A stretch of DNA of 7,526 bases from Deltaproteobacteria bacterium (GTDB taxonomy: Bacteria; Desulfobacterota; UBA8473): positions 1 to 7,526 of the forward strand of contig JAUXFK010000147.1 in the NCBI GenBank assembly GCA_030623035.1, in the 5' to 3' direction. Of the stretch, positions 1 to 6,527 are shown one piece after another. A program made the translations under genes and the position numbers. The notes below the pieces were generated by a model. It saw only the letters and a list, made by a program, of their open reading frames with translations, was not told the origin of the DNA and did no database searches. The first letter of the stretch is position 1. Each line of letters begins with the position of its first letter.

Positions 1-80
1 TCACTCCGGTGAAAACCGGAGTCCAGATGGTCCGCAACTGCTTGAAAACACTGGATTCCGGCTTTTGCCGGAATGACGGG
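1..80. repeat. Dispersed hairpin repeat fragment (REP/MITE-like)
   Basis: Two perfect stem-loops lie close together: actccggt/accggagt (3-10 and 15-22, loop gaaa) and attccggc/gccggaat (55-62 and 67-74, loop tttt), joined by about 32 bases. Paired hairpins reading 'GGATTCCGGC..GCCGGAATGAC' are, from general knowledge, a common interspersed repeat in deltaproteobacterial genomes. The repeat begins at or before the window edge, so its left limit is unknown. A reading frame runs through it into the next gene, but the repeat is best read as intergenic DNA upstream of that gene's real start at 126. Confidence 0.65.
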
Positions 81-125
81 AAATGGTATTTTTTGACTTT
101 TTACGAGATCATCAAAAGTGATACA

Positions 126-947
126 ATGAGAAGAGATTTATTTTTTATGCTGTTATTCATTGTGGTTTTTTATTATTTTGGCTCTTCAACCATTCAGGCG
201 GATGAACTGAAATCTATAGAAGGGCTATCCCTTGGTGTTGGGGTAGAAAGGTTGAAATACGAAGAAGATGCCTCTGATGTGGGGATAAAATCACATTCAG
301 AGGTAACGAATACCCTCTTGAAATTGATAGGTCAGAAAAGATTCGGAAATATATTTACCGGGATAAAGGGCATTTTGCCCATCGAAACATCGGATGACAC
401 GGAGAAATGGACTGTATATGGGAAACGCAGGCAATCAAATAAAATGGAATATCACCGGCAGAGAGTGGAGGGATACGCAGGTTATTCTCTTATGTCATGG
501 TTCGCCCCTTATGCAGGGCTTTGTTGGTTAGAAGTCGAGCAGAAAAGAGAGGATTTCATCATTGACGATGTACCTGTCTCTGGACCGGCAAAAGAAGAAC
601 TCAGATCCTATGATCTTCTCTTCGGTATTTATGGCAGCCTTCCTTTTGGCGGCCGTTTTCAATGGAATTATCGCGTTGACTATCTATTTCCTTTGGATTC
701 TACTTTTAAAAATACTTACTTAATTGACTTTGAGGTTAAAGATAACAATGGATACGCGATAGAGATCACAAATGGAATTCGCTATCTTTTTAAAGAATCC
801 TTATCCATTTATTTAGAGCTTAACTGGGGAAAGATGCACTGGGATGAAAGCGATTGGGCAACTCTCTCTAGAGATATTCGAGTAAAAATCCCGGACAACG
901 ACTCTACTTATACAAGCGCAGTAATCGGTGTGACATTACACCTTTAA
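126..947 (+). CDS. Secreted, probable outer-membrane beta-barrel protein
   Basis: This is a 273-residue protein that I do not recognise by family. The start is placed at the ATG at 126 because it opens directly on a signal peptide: MRRD, then a hydrophobic core (about residues 5-20), then a likely signal-peptidase I site after Ile-Gln-Ala25. The upstream GTG at 9 would translate a hairpin repeat and bury the signal peptide. The ribosome-binding site is weak. The mature part alternates polar and hydrophobic residues in short segments rich in Tyr, Trp, Phe and Gly (for example around residues 110-135, 160-185 and 225-250) and ends in a strand-like segment closing in Leu-His-Leu. This is the pattern of an outer-membrane barrel, although the last residue is not the usual Phe. 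There are no further hydrophobic helices. It converges on the acyl-CoA dehydrogenase gene with a 22-bp gap, so it is not part of that operon. A periplasmic beta-rich protein is the main alternative. Confidence 0.7.
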   Translation: MRRDLFFMLLFIVVFYYFGSSTIQADELKSIEGLSLGVGVERLKYEEDASDVGIKSHSEVTNTLLKLIGQKRFGNIFTGIKGILPIETSDDTEKWTVYGKRRQSNKMEYHRQRVEGYAGYSLMSWFAPYAGLCWLEVEQKREDFIIDDVPVSGPAKEELRSYDLLFGIYGSLPFGGRFQWNYRVDYLFPLDSTFKNTYLIDFEVKDNNGYAIEITNGIRYLFKESLSIYLELNWGKMHWDESDWATLSRDIRVKIPDNDSTYTSAVIGVTLHL

Positions 948-960
948 AAAAGCCGGGGCT
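946..960 (-). terminator. Possible weak terminator of the minus-strand gene set
   Basis: Read on the minus strand, the 22-bp convergent gap after the dehydrogenase stop codon contains agccccggct followed at once by six T. That is the layout of a Rho-independent terminator, but the stem can only be three to four pairs, so efficiency is doubtful. No comparable T-tract follows the plus-strand gene. Confidence 0.3.
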
Positions 961-969
961 GCAACATCC

Positions 970-2124
970 TCAGTAAGGTACTGCTACCTTTCCCATGATC
1001 TCGCGTGCAACGATAATCTTCATTATCTGAGCAGTACCATCGGCAAATTCCAGGCCCATGGTGTCTCTTAAACGCTGTTCCAGAGGGTATTCTTCGCTAT
1101 ACCCTATGTGTCCGTGAAGGAGAATGCAGTCATGGATTGCATTAAACGCAACCTCCGGGCACCACCATTTGCACATGGCTGACTCTTTTGAATGCGGCAA
1201 TCCCTGGTCTTTAAGATAGAGTGCCTTATAGCAGAGAAGCTTCGCAGCTTCGATGTATGTGTAATGCTCAGCAATCTTGAAAGAAACCCCTTCAAACTTT
1301 GCTATCGGTCTACCAAAGGCATTCCGTTGTGAAACGTATTCTATTGTCTGCTCCAGGGTAGCTTCAGCCACACCCAGACCCGTTAGGGAGAGGCAGACCC
1401 TCAAGTAATCCGCACCACTCGCCGCAAAGATATAGAATCCTTTGCCTTCTTCTCCTACTCGATATTTTTCGTGAATCCGCACATTATCGAAAAAGATAGA
1501 GGCACAGGCTGTTGGTTTCATACCCGTATGTACAACGAGGGATCTGCTTATCCCTTCGAGATCCATGGGTGACCAGAAGCAGGTAACCCCCTTTGCCCCT
1601 GCATCCGGATCGGTCTTGGCAAAAAGAATAGCTACATCCGCGTCCATCCCCATACTGATGGGTGCCTTCTCTCCGTTGAGAATATAATGATCTCCATCAC
1701 GCAGTGCGGTTGTCCTTATTGCTGATACATCCGATCCGGCTTCCGGCTCTGTAACAGCAAAACAGCCAATTTTTTTTCCCTGTACCAAAGCGGGTATCCA
1801 TTCTTCTTTTACCTCTTGTTGGGCCTGTTGGAGGCAAAGAAAACCCAATGCGGGTAATATGATTACATTCCCTGTCCATGGATCGACTTTGGACATCTCC
1901 TCAATCGCAATACCCAGGGAAACCCAATCACCTCCCTGTCCACCATACTCTTCAGGGATCGGGATCCCAAGGAGTCCGAGTTCAGCTATCCTTTTAACCT
2001 TTTCCTGGGACAAACCATGCGTTTTCGACCTTTCATGAGCCCCGGCTGATAATTCCTTCTGCGCAAATCTCCTTATGGTAGTGCGAAACATTTCCTGTTC
2101 TTCAGTAAAACCAAAATCTGTCAT
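970..2124 (-). CDS. Acyl-CoA dehydrogenase, with Asp at the usual catalytic Glu position
   Basis: This 384-residue FAD-dependent acyl-CoA dehydrogenase is the normal family length. It would oxidise an acyl-CoA thioester and pass electrons to electron-transfer flavoprotein in the cytoplasm. The family layout is visible: N-terminal helical domain, the FAD/substrate motif TEPEAGSD (residues 125-132), a beta domain to about 230, and the C-terminal helical domain with RNAFGRPI (267-274) and DGTAQIM (362-368). In the last motif Asp362 stands where medium-chain-type enzymes have catalytic Glu (YEGTAQIQ). The alternative helix-G Glu of isovaleryl- and long-chain enzymes is also absent (DYLRVC, 239-244). 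The segment usually reading KxWITNG is EKAPISMG (152-159), without the Trp. Start: AGGAGG at 2136-2141, 11 nt before the ATG. It is the last of the four co-directional genes, 255 bp after the thiolase, and that gap carries an inverted-repeat element. The substrate cannot be assigned; a cyclic or otherwise unusual acyl-CoA is possible. Confidence 0.93.
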   Translation of the reverse strand: MTDFGFTEEQEMFRTTIRRFAQKELSAGAHERSKTHGLSQEKVKRIAELGLLGIPIPEEYGGQGGDWVSLGIAIEEMSKVDPWTGNVIILPALGFLCLQQAQQEVKEEWIPALVQGKKIGCFAVTEPEAGSDVSAIRTTALRDGDHYILNGEKAPISMGMDADVAILFAKTDPDAGAKGVTCFWSPMDLEGISRSLVVHTGMKPTACASIFFDNVRIHEKYRVGEEGKGFYIFAASGADYLRVCLSLTGLGVAEATLEQTIEYVSQRNAFGRPIAKFEGVSFKIAEHYTYIEAAKLLCYKALYLKDQGLPHSKESAMCKWWCPEVAFNAIHDCILLHGHIGYSEEYPLEQRLRDTMGLEFADGTAQIMKIIVAREIMGKVAVPY

Positions 2125-2135
2125 TTTAACTTTTT

Positions 2136-2141
2136 CCTCCT
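2136..2141 (-). promoter_or_regulatory. Ribosome-binding site of the 970-2124 dehydrogenase
   Basis: A perfect AGGAGG on the minus strand lies 11 nt before the ATG at 2124. It supports that start, although the spacing is longer than for the neighbouring genes. Confidence 0.7.
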
Positions 2142-2185
2142 TTATGACCTCAGATTAAAGGGGCTGTTTCCTAAATAAAAAATTC

Positions 2186-2352
2186 GGTAACAGTTTCGCT
2201 TTTTGAAAAGAGTCGCTTCAACGGCAATCAAATTTTAATCCGTGTAAAACTCGCATCTTTCCCCCCTGTTCTTTCTTAACGCTCTATACACTGCTCAGAT
2301 AAGTTACACGCGTTATAATGTGACCACCTTTGCTGAGTTTACTCAATAGCCA
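2186..2352. repeat. Inverted-repeat (MITE-like) element, shorter copy 1
   Basis: This lies in the gap between the thiolase and the downstream dehydrogenase. Its right half (2266-2352) aligns over its whole length with 6747-6832: both begin with a 19-base identical block (ctgttctttcttaacgctc) and share cacgcgttataatgtgacc. Its left part (from about 2186, clearest at 2219-2255) matches the left arm of the 6582-6832 copy. The two ends are imperfect inverted repeats of each other: 21 of 29 positions match between the 2219-2247 arm and the reverse complement of the right arm. Compared with the longer copy, the inner left arm and centre (about 80 bp) are missing. It encodes nothing. It sits in the probable leader of the 970-2124 gene and could fold in the transcript. 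Confidence 0.75.
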
Positions 2353-2379
2353 TTTAATGAAATACCCTCTTTAAATCAG

Positions 2380-3594
2380 TTAGGGAAGCCCGATAACCGT
2401 TACATTGCACGAAAACTTCCCTGGATGTCCTCCCTGATTATGGGCAAGGGCGAGTCTCTGGTCTGTCTTCCATTCCTTCTTCTGACGGGAAGGGTCTTGA
2501 GCTTTTCCCTGAATCTGCTTGTAGTTCTCATAGGTTTCCCGGCATCCGCTTGCGCCTATTGGATGCCCAAAGGACTTCAGACCTCCACTGATATTGATTG
2601 GCATCTCTCCTTCAAGATAGTAGGCATCGATATCAGACATCTGTTCTTTATATCTTCCTCTCTCACAAAGCAGCAAGGATTCAGTGGCTATCAACTCCGC
2701 AATGGAGAAACAATCATGCAGCTCAACCAGATCTATCACTTTCCGTGGGTCTTTTATCCCTGCCTGATCATATGCCTGCCTTACTGCAGCCTCTGTCTCA
2801 TCCCACCATGTAAAGTCATAGTCCGAAAGCACCTTTCCCATACCCGGGCCCGATGCAGCGCCAAAACCCTTAAACACAACATAGTCATCTCGGAAGTTCC
2901 TGGCGTCTTCACTACGGCAGAGAATAGCTGCTGAAGCACCATCAGTCACTCCACAGCAATCATACAACCCAAGAGGCCAGGAGATTATCGGTGCCTTCAT
3001 CACCCGTTCTTCGGTTACCTCTCTTTTAAGATGAGCCTTTGGATTTCTCGCACCATAATAATGACTCTTAACGGAGATCTTTGCCAGCATCCTCTTTCCT
3101 TCTTCAGGTGTCAGAGCGTACTTGTTAAAGTAACTGGTCGCGGACAAGGCATATCGAGTGGCCGGACTAACACCATAAAAGTAGACTGGGCGCCATGCCT
3201 CTGTGCCGCTTGTAGTTGGGCCACCGGCAAGTCCGCCAAATCCCAAATCCTTCATCTTCTCGACGCCGACAACAAGGACAAGGTCGAATGCCTTAGCGAT
3301 CAATGCATAACAAGCATTTCTCAGGGCCTCCTGCCCTGTGCCACATGCGTTTTCCACCCGGGTACAGGGTATTGAGCCCAGTTTCAAGGGAGAAGCCAGA
3401 GTGCCGGCCGCTGTCGTGTTATACATAGTTCCCACCCAGGCAGCCTGGATATCCTTTGTTTCTATACCGGCATCTTCATAGGCCTCATAAGCAGACTCGA
3501 TGACCAGATCCTCGAGGCCTGTATCCCACCTTTCACCGAATTGGGTACACCCCATACCAACAATAGCAACTTTATCTTTGATGCTTTCTGCCAT
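2380..3594 (-). CDS. Thiolase (SCP2/archaeal type), DUF35-dependent class
   Basis: This 404-residue thiolase-superfamily enzyme is predicted to cleave a 3-oxoacyl-CoA with CoA, or to run the reverse condensation. Catalytic features are all present: nucleophile Cys84 in VENACGTGQ (80-88), HDCF with His293 (293-296), GHPIGASG with His344 (343-350), and a C-terminal HNQGGHPG (385-392) followed by Cys396. The first residues (KVAIVGMGCTQFGER) and the VENACG motif are typical of the SCP2-thiolase-like branch found in archaea and in anaerobic degraders. Members of this branch, such as archaeal acetoacetyl-CoA thiolase and the BbsB thiolase of anaerobic toluene degradation, work with a DUF35 protein. 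Here the DUF35 domain is encoded immediately upstream. Intact Cys and His argue against the Ltp2-type aldolases, which lack the thiolase nucleophile. Start: AGGAGG at 3600-3605, 5 nt before the ATG and just beyond the upstream stop codon, so the two genes are probably translated together. The substrate is not determinable. Confidence 0.93.
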   Translation of the reverse strand: MAESIKDKVAIVGMGCTQFGERWDTGLEDLVIESAYEAYEDAGIETKDIQAAWVGTMYNTTAAGTLASPLKLGSIPCTRVENACGTGQEALRNACYALIAKAFDLVLVVGVEKMKDLGFGGLAGGPTTSGTEAWRPVYFYGVSPATRYALSATSYFNKYALTPEEGKRMLAKISVKSHYYGARNPKAHLKREVTEERVMKAPIISWPLGLYDCCGVTDGASAAILCRSEDARNFRDDYVVFKGFGAASGPGMGKVLSDYDFTWWDETEAAVRQAYDQAGIKDPRKVIDLVELHDCFSIAELIATESLLLCERGRYKEQMSDIDAYYLEGEMPINISGGLKSFGHPIGASGCRETYENYKQIQGKAQDPSRQKKEWKTDQRLALAHNQGGHPGKFSCNVTVIGLP

Positions 3595-3599
3595 CTCTC

Positions 3600-3605
3600 C
3601 CTCCT
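3600..3605 (-). promoter_or_regulatory. Ribosome-binding site of the thiolase
   Basis: AGGAGG on the minus strand fills most of the 13-bp gap between the fusion-gene stop codon and the thiolase ATG, with 5 nt spacing. This tight arrangement indicates co-transcription and matched expression of the two proteins. Confidence 0.8.
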
Positions 3606-3607
3606 TT

Positions 3608-5026
3608 TTATATTCTTACAGGTCGAGGTTTCCAGCAATAGTTGTGGATGCCTGAGCCATCATGAAGGTTCCTCAAAGTCATCTCAACTCTCATGCCTAC
3701 TTTGACCTTTTCTGATTCACGGTCAGTCAAGACCCCGACATATCTTCCTCCCCCCTCAAAGTCAACCACGCAGGTTATATTGGGCAGATCTTTGACCATT
3801 GCTCTTTCGTCCATAGCGAAACTGGAGATTATCCCTTGCTTATTGGAGAGCCCCACCTCTTCATAATCGTCTTTGGCCTGGCATATGGCACATACCCTCT
3901 GTATCGGATGCTGAATTGTACCGCATTGACGGCATTTTCCACCATGGAATCTGAGGAACTGGTTACGTTCTCTCCAAAGAGATGTGAGAGAGGAAACATC
4001 CGGAGGTCTGCGTTCCGTTTCCCACTCCATAAGATCACGAAAGAGAAGATATTTGCCGTAATTGGAAAGCATGAGTTTTGATGAAAGGTGGCGTTTCACT
4101 CCCCGTCTGTCTCTTATATTCTCGATCTGTCCTGTAACTCTTAGTGCAAAAGCATCTGCACCGTCACTATAGGTTGCCAGCAGTATCCTCTCGCCAGGCT
4201 TCGCTTCTTCCAATGCCTCCACCAGCATCATGGGGGTTTGGGCACAGCCGGTATGACCGACCTGGTCAAAGTGGGGTTTTTGTACCTTCTCCGAATCCAG
4301 CCCCAGCCTCTTTATCATTGCCGCATGTCTCCTTGGATCCGGGGCATAAAGGATGAATCTATGGAAGTCTTCTTTTGTTACCTTATATTTGGCCATTAGG
4401 CCCAAAATAGCCAGAGGGAGGTGCTTCTCATAACCTTCTTCGAAGATAAACCTATCCTCCCAGGTGAGGTGAAAGGTGTCCTTCTCTTTTCTCCAAAGAT
4501 CCATGAATTCACTGTAGATTGTATAAGTTCCTTCTATTTCTACGGCAATATCACGATCTCCCAGAACAAACGCAGCCGCCCCATCGCCAAACAGGGGTTC
4601 ATACGCAGAGTTGGGAGCGGGCAAACGGCAGTCTGCTGTGGCAATGATTACCTTATCTGCCATTTTGCTTTTTACCGCTTCTAAGCCTGATCTCAAGGCA
4701 ATGGTTCCCGCGCGTAAAGAATTCGTATGATCAACAGTAAAGAACTCCTCATCTACGGGAAAATCAAGTGCAGCGGCAATTATACTGGCGCATTGTTTTT
4801 CCCGATAAGGGGGTGTGGTCGAAGCAAAGTAAAGCCCACCGGCTTTTCGCTCCATACCGGTTAAGGCATCGATACATGCCTCCACTGCCATGGTTATCGT
4901 ATCTTCATCGAAGTTTGCTACTGCTTTCTCGCCCTTGCCTGCACTCTTGCCCCAAACCTGTGTCAAAAGCTCTCTGCTCATACGGCAGATCGGTATGTAA
5001 GCACCATAAGAAACGATTCCTGCCAT
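3608..5026 (-). CDS. HMG-CoA-synthase-like domain fused to DUF35 zinc-ribbon/OB-fold domain
   Basis: This 472-residue protein has two parts. Residues 1 to about 310 form a KAS III/HMG-CoA-synthase-like thiolase fold: MAGIVSYGAYIP start, GDGAAAFVLG at 147-156, and a conserved EEAKPGERILLATYSDGADAF region near 273-293 (EEAKPGERILLA 273-284). Residues about 345-472 form a DUF35 domain with a zinc ribbon CxxC-x10-CxxC (Cys365, Cys368, Cys379, Cys382) followed by an OB-fold (about 390-455). Set against archaeal HMG-CoA synthase motifs recalled from memory, the Glu of GSES is Thr70, the Cys of ACKAGT is Leu104 (next to Ser103), and the His of HQPNG is Tyr227, so the domain looks catalytically inactive. 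In archaea, thiolase, HMG-CoA synthase and DUF35 form one complex in which DUF35 helps to hold CoA. This fusion probably serves as a CoA-binding scaffold for the thiolase encoded 13 bp downstream. Start: AGGAGG at 5033-5038, 6 nt before the ATG. An unrecognised condensing activity remains possible. Confidence 0.88.
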   Translation of the reverse strand: MAGIVSYGAYIPICRMSRELLTQVWGKSAGKGEKAVANFDEDTITMAVEACIDALTGMERKAGGLYFASTTPPYREKQCASIIAAALDFPVDEEFFTVDHTNSLRAGTIALRSGLEAVKSKMADKVIIATADCRLPAPNSAYEPLFGDGAAAFVLGDRDIAVEIEGTYTIYSEFMDLWRKEKDTFHLTWEDRFIFEEGYEKHLPLAILGLMAKYKVTKEDFHRFILYAPDPRRHAAMIKRLGLDSEKVQKPHFDQVGHTGCAQTPMMLVEALEEAKPGERILLATYSDGADAFALRVTGQIENIRDRRGVKRHLSSKLMLSNYGKYLLFRDLMEWETERRPPDVSSLTSLWRERNQFLRFHGGKCRQCGTIQHPIQRVCAICQAKDDYEEVGLSNKQGIISSFAMDERAMVKDLPNITCVVDFEGGGRYVGVLTDRESEKVKVGMRVEMTLRNLHDGSGIHNYCWKPRPVRI

Positions 5027-5032
5027 CTTTAA

Positions 5033-5038
5033 CCTCCT
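5033..5038 (-). promoter_or_regulatory. Ribosome-binding site of the fusion gene
   Basis: AGGAGG on the minus strand, within taaggaggttaaag, lies 6 nt before the ATG at 5026. It is near-ideal and fixes the start. Confidence 0.8.
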
Positions 5039-5136
5039 TATTTATGGTTGGACACTGGGCAATGCTATTTATATGCCTTTCTGATTATGTCATAACACTA
5101 CAGCGATACTTTCTTAATTTCTCGATTCATTCGGGA

Positions 5137-5174
5137 TAACCAGGATGTAGAGTAAGTACCCTCCATCCTGGTTA
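5137..5174. repeat. Perfect 11-bp stem-loop between dehydrogenase and fusion gene
   Basis: Arms taaccaggatg (5137-5147) and catcctggtta (5164-5174) are perfectly complementary around a 16-nt loop. The structure sits in the middle of the 225-bp gap between two co-directional genes. No T-run follows on either strand, so it is not a standard Rho-independent terminator. It could be an operator, an mRNA-processing or stabilising hairpin, or a short dispersed palindrome. The rest of the gap (5027-5251) shows no gene and no convincing promoter. Confidence 0.6.
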
Positions 5175-5251
5175 CACATTTATTCAATATCGATATGTTA
5201 CTCACACCTTAAAAATGTCGAGTGTTACGAGTTTATTTAAATAACAGCCCG

Positions 5252-6448
5252 TTAGATGGTTCTTGGCAGCTCAAGAGCCCCCCACGCGATAAGGTTTCTT
5301 TGTATCTCGGAAGATCCTGCAGCAATATTGCTGCCAATGCACTTCTGATACTCGTGGATGAATTTCCCCCGCAATGGGGACCATTTATGATCTTCTATTT
5401 GAGCGTGCATCCCCATGATTTCGCAACCTGTATAGGCAAAACGCTGAAACAGCTCGCTTCCATACACCTTTGCCGCAGATGCCATGGAAGCAGCCATGAC
5501 AAGACCACCTCTGGTCTGTTCCCATGCGATTCGATAAGCCAGGGCTCGACCGGCCTCATTTTCAACTGCCAATTGAGCTATCTTTTGACGAATGATCGGA
5601 TCATCAGCCAAGGCCATGCCATCTCGTTTTGTCTCTCTGGCATACCCTACCAGTTGCTCCAGGCCTCTTCTTATCTCTGCAAATCTGGCAACCCCTGACC
5701 TTTCAAAGTTCATGGTCTGTCTGGTTACTGCCCAGCCCTTATTCTCTTCTCCAACCCTGTTTTCTACAGGCACCTTCACATCATCAAGGAAGACCTCATT
5801 GTATGAATGGGAATTATTCATATAGTCAATGGAGCGCACGGTAATACCAGGAGTCTTCATATCCAAAAGGAGGTAAGAGATGCCCCGGCTCCGCTTTTGA
5901 TTCGGGTCGGTTCTTGCCAGTAAAAAAATCCAGTCCGACCAATGCGCGCCACTGGTCCAGATCTTCTGGCCATTAACGATGTAATTATCGCCCTGTCTGA
6001 TGGCACTGGTGGAAAGTGCAGCAAGGTCGCTCCCTGCATTCGGTTCACTCCAGCCCTGACACCACATGATCTCTCCTTTTGCAATGGGAGGGAGAAAACG
6101 CTTCTTTTGCTTCTCATCTGCTGCCACAAGAAGCGTTGGAGCCAACATATTTACACCTGCGATATCAACCCCGGGTGCTCCGTAGTATGCCCTCACCTCA
6201 TTAAAGATCAATTGCTCTACTATGGGTGCGTCCTGTCCTCCGTATTGCCTGGGCCAGGCTCGAGATATCCATCCTTTTTCCCCCAGTTTTTTCGCTATTT
6301 CCAGGTGAAACCTCCATCCATCCTCTGTTATCATCGCATCCCTGCCGCCAAATTCATACTCTGCGGGGGCATTTATCATCTGCTTAGCAAAAAATACTTC
6401 CAACTCTTCTTTGAACTTTTCTTGCTCTACCGTGAGTTTGAAGTCCAT
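5252..6448 (-). CDS. Acyl-CoA dehydrogenase, FadE/PimC-like with helix-G Glu
   Basis: This 398-residue FAD-dependent acyl-CoA dehydrogenase is the first gene of the minus-strand set. Visible motifs: WSEPNAGSD (133-141) for FAD and substrate binding, GQKIWTSGAHWSDW (160-173), FERSG (248-252), and the C-terminal AAGSSEIQRNLIA (376-388). The position of catalytic Glu in medium-chain enzymes is Ala377. Glu249 in FERSG aligns with the helix-G base of isovaleryl- and long-chain-CoA dehydrogenases and is the likely catalytic base. This subgroup includes FadE and PimC-like enzymes, some of which act as heteromers with a second dehydrogenase; whether the 970-2124 product is such a partner is unknown. 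Start: the ATG at 6448 has AGGAG at 6456-6460 with 7 nt spacing. An upstream in-frame TTG at 6532 would add 28 residues without family character and is rejected. The leader holds a stem-loop and an inverted-repeat element. Confidence 0.93.
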   Translation of the reverse strand: MDFKLTVEQEKFKEELEVFFAKQMINAPAEYEFGGRDAMITEDGWRFHLEIAKKLGEKGWISRAWPRQYGGQDAPIVEQLIFNEVRAYYGAPGVDIAGVNMLAPTLLVAADEKQKKRFLPPIAKGEIMWCQGWSEPNAGSDLAALSTSAIRQGDNYIVNGQKIWTSGAHWSDWIFLLARTDPNQKRSRGISYLLLDMKTPGITVRSIDYMNNSHSYNEVFLDDVKVPVENRVGEENKGWAVTRQTMNFERSGVARFAEIRRGLEQLVGYARETKRDGMALADDPIIRQKIAQLAVENEAGRALAYRIAWEQTRGGLVMAASMASAAKVYGSELFQRFAYTGCEIMGMHAQIEDHKWSPLRGKFIHEYQKCIGSNIAAGSSEIQRNLIAWGALELPRTI

Positions 6449-6455
6449 CGAAATT

Positions 6456-6460
6456 CTCCT
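6456..6460 (-). promoter_or_regulatory. Ribosome-binding site deciding the dehydrogenase start
   Basis: AGGAG on the minus strand lies 7 nt before the ATG at 6448. No such site precedes the upstream TTG at 6532, so the shorter protein is preferred. Confidence 0.8.
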
Positions 6461-6527
6461 TTCATTTATAAACGGGTTGTCGATCTCAAAAGGATTTGGG
6501 GTCTTTTTTTCAATAGAATACGGGTCG

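Noticed and set aside
9..125. N-terminal extension of the 126-947 gene from a GTG start
   Set aside because: It translates the hairpin repeat and would place 39 residues before a clear signal peptide.
2186..2352. Inverted-repeat elements as integron attC sites, given the integrase relic
   Set aside because: The arms contain AAC/GTT-like ends (tataacgcg and cgcgttata), but the strict RYYYAAC and GTTRRRY cores are not met. The longer copy exceeds usual attC size, and copy 1 lacks AAC in its left arm.
2380..3594. Ltp2-type steroid side-chain aldolase with ChsH2-like DUF35 partner
   Set aside because: The thiolase nucleophile Cys84 and the His residues are intact; Ltp2-type aldolases lack the thiolase nucleophile.
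2380..5026. Assignment as bbsA/bbsB of toluene degradation or as the archaeal mevalonate genes
   Set aside because: The DUF35 domain is fused to a synthase-like domain, and none of the other bbs or mevalonate genes is present in the window, so the gene symbols are not justified.
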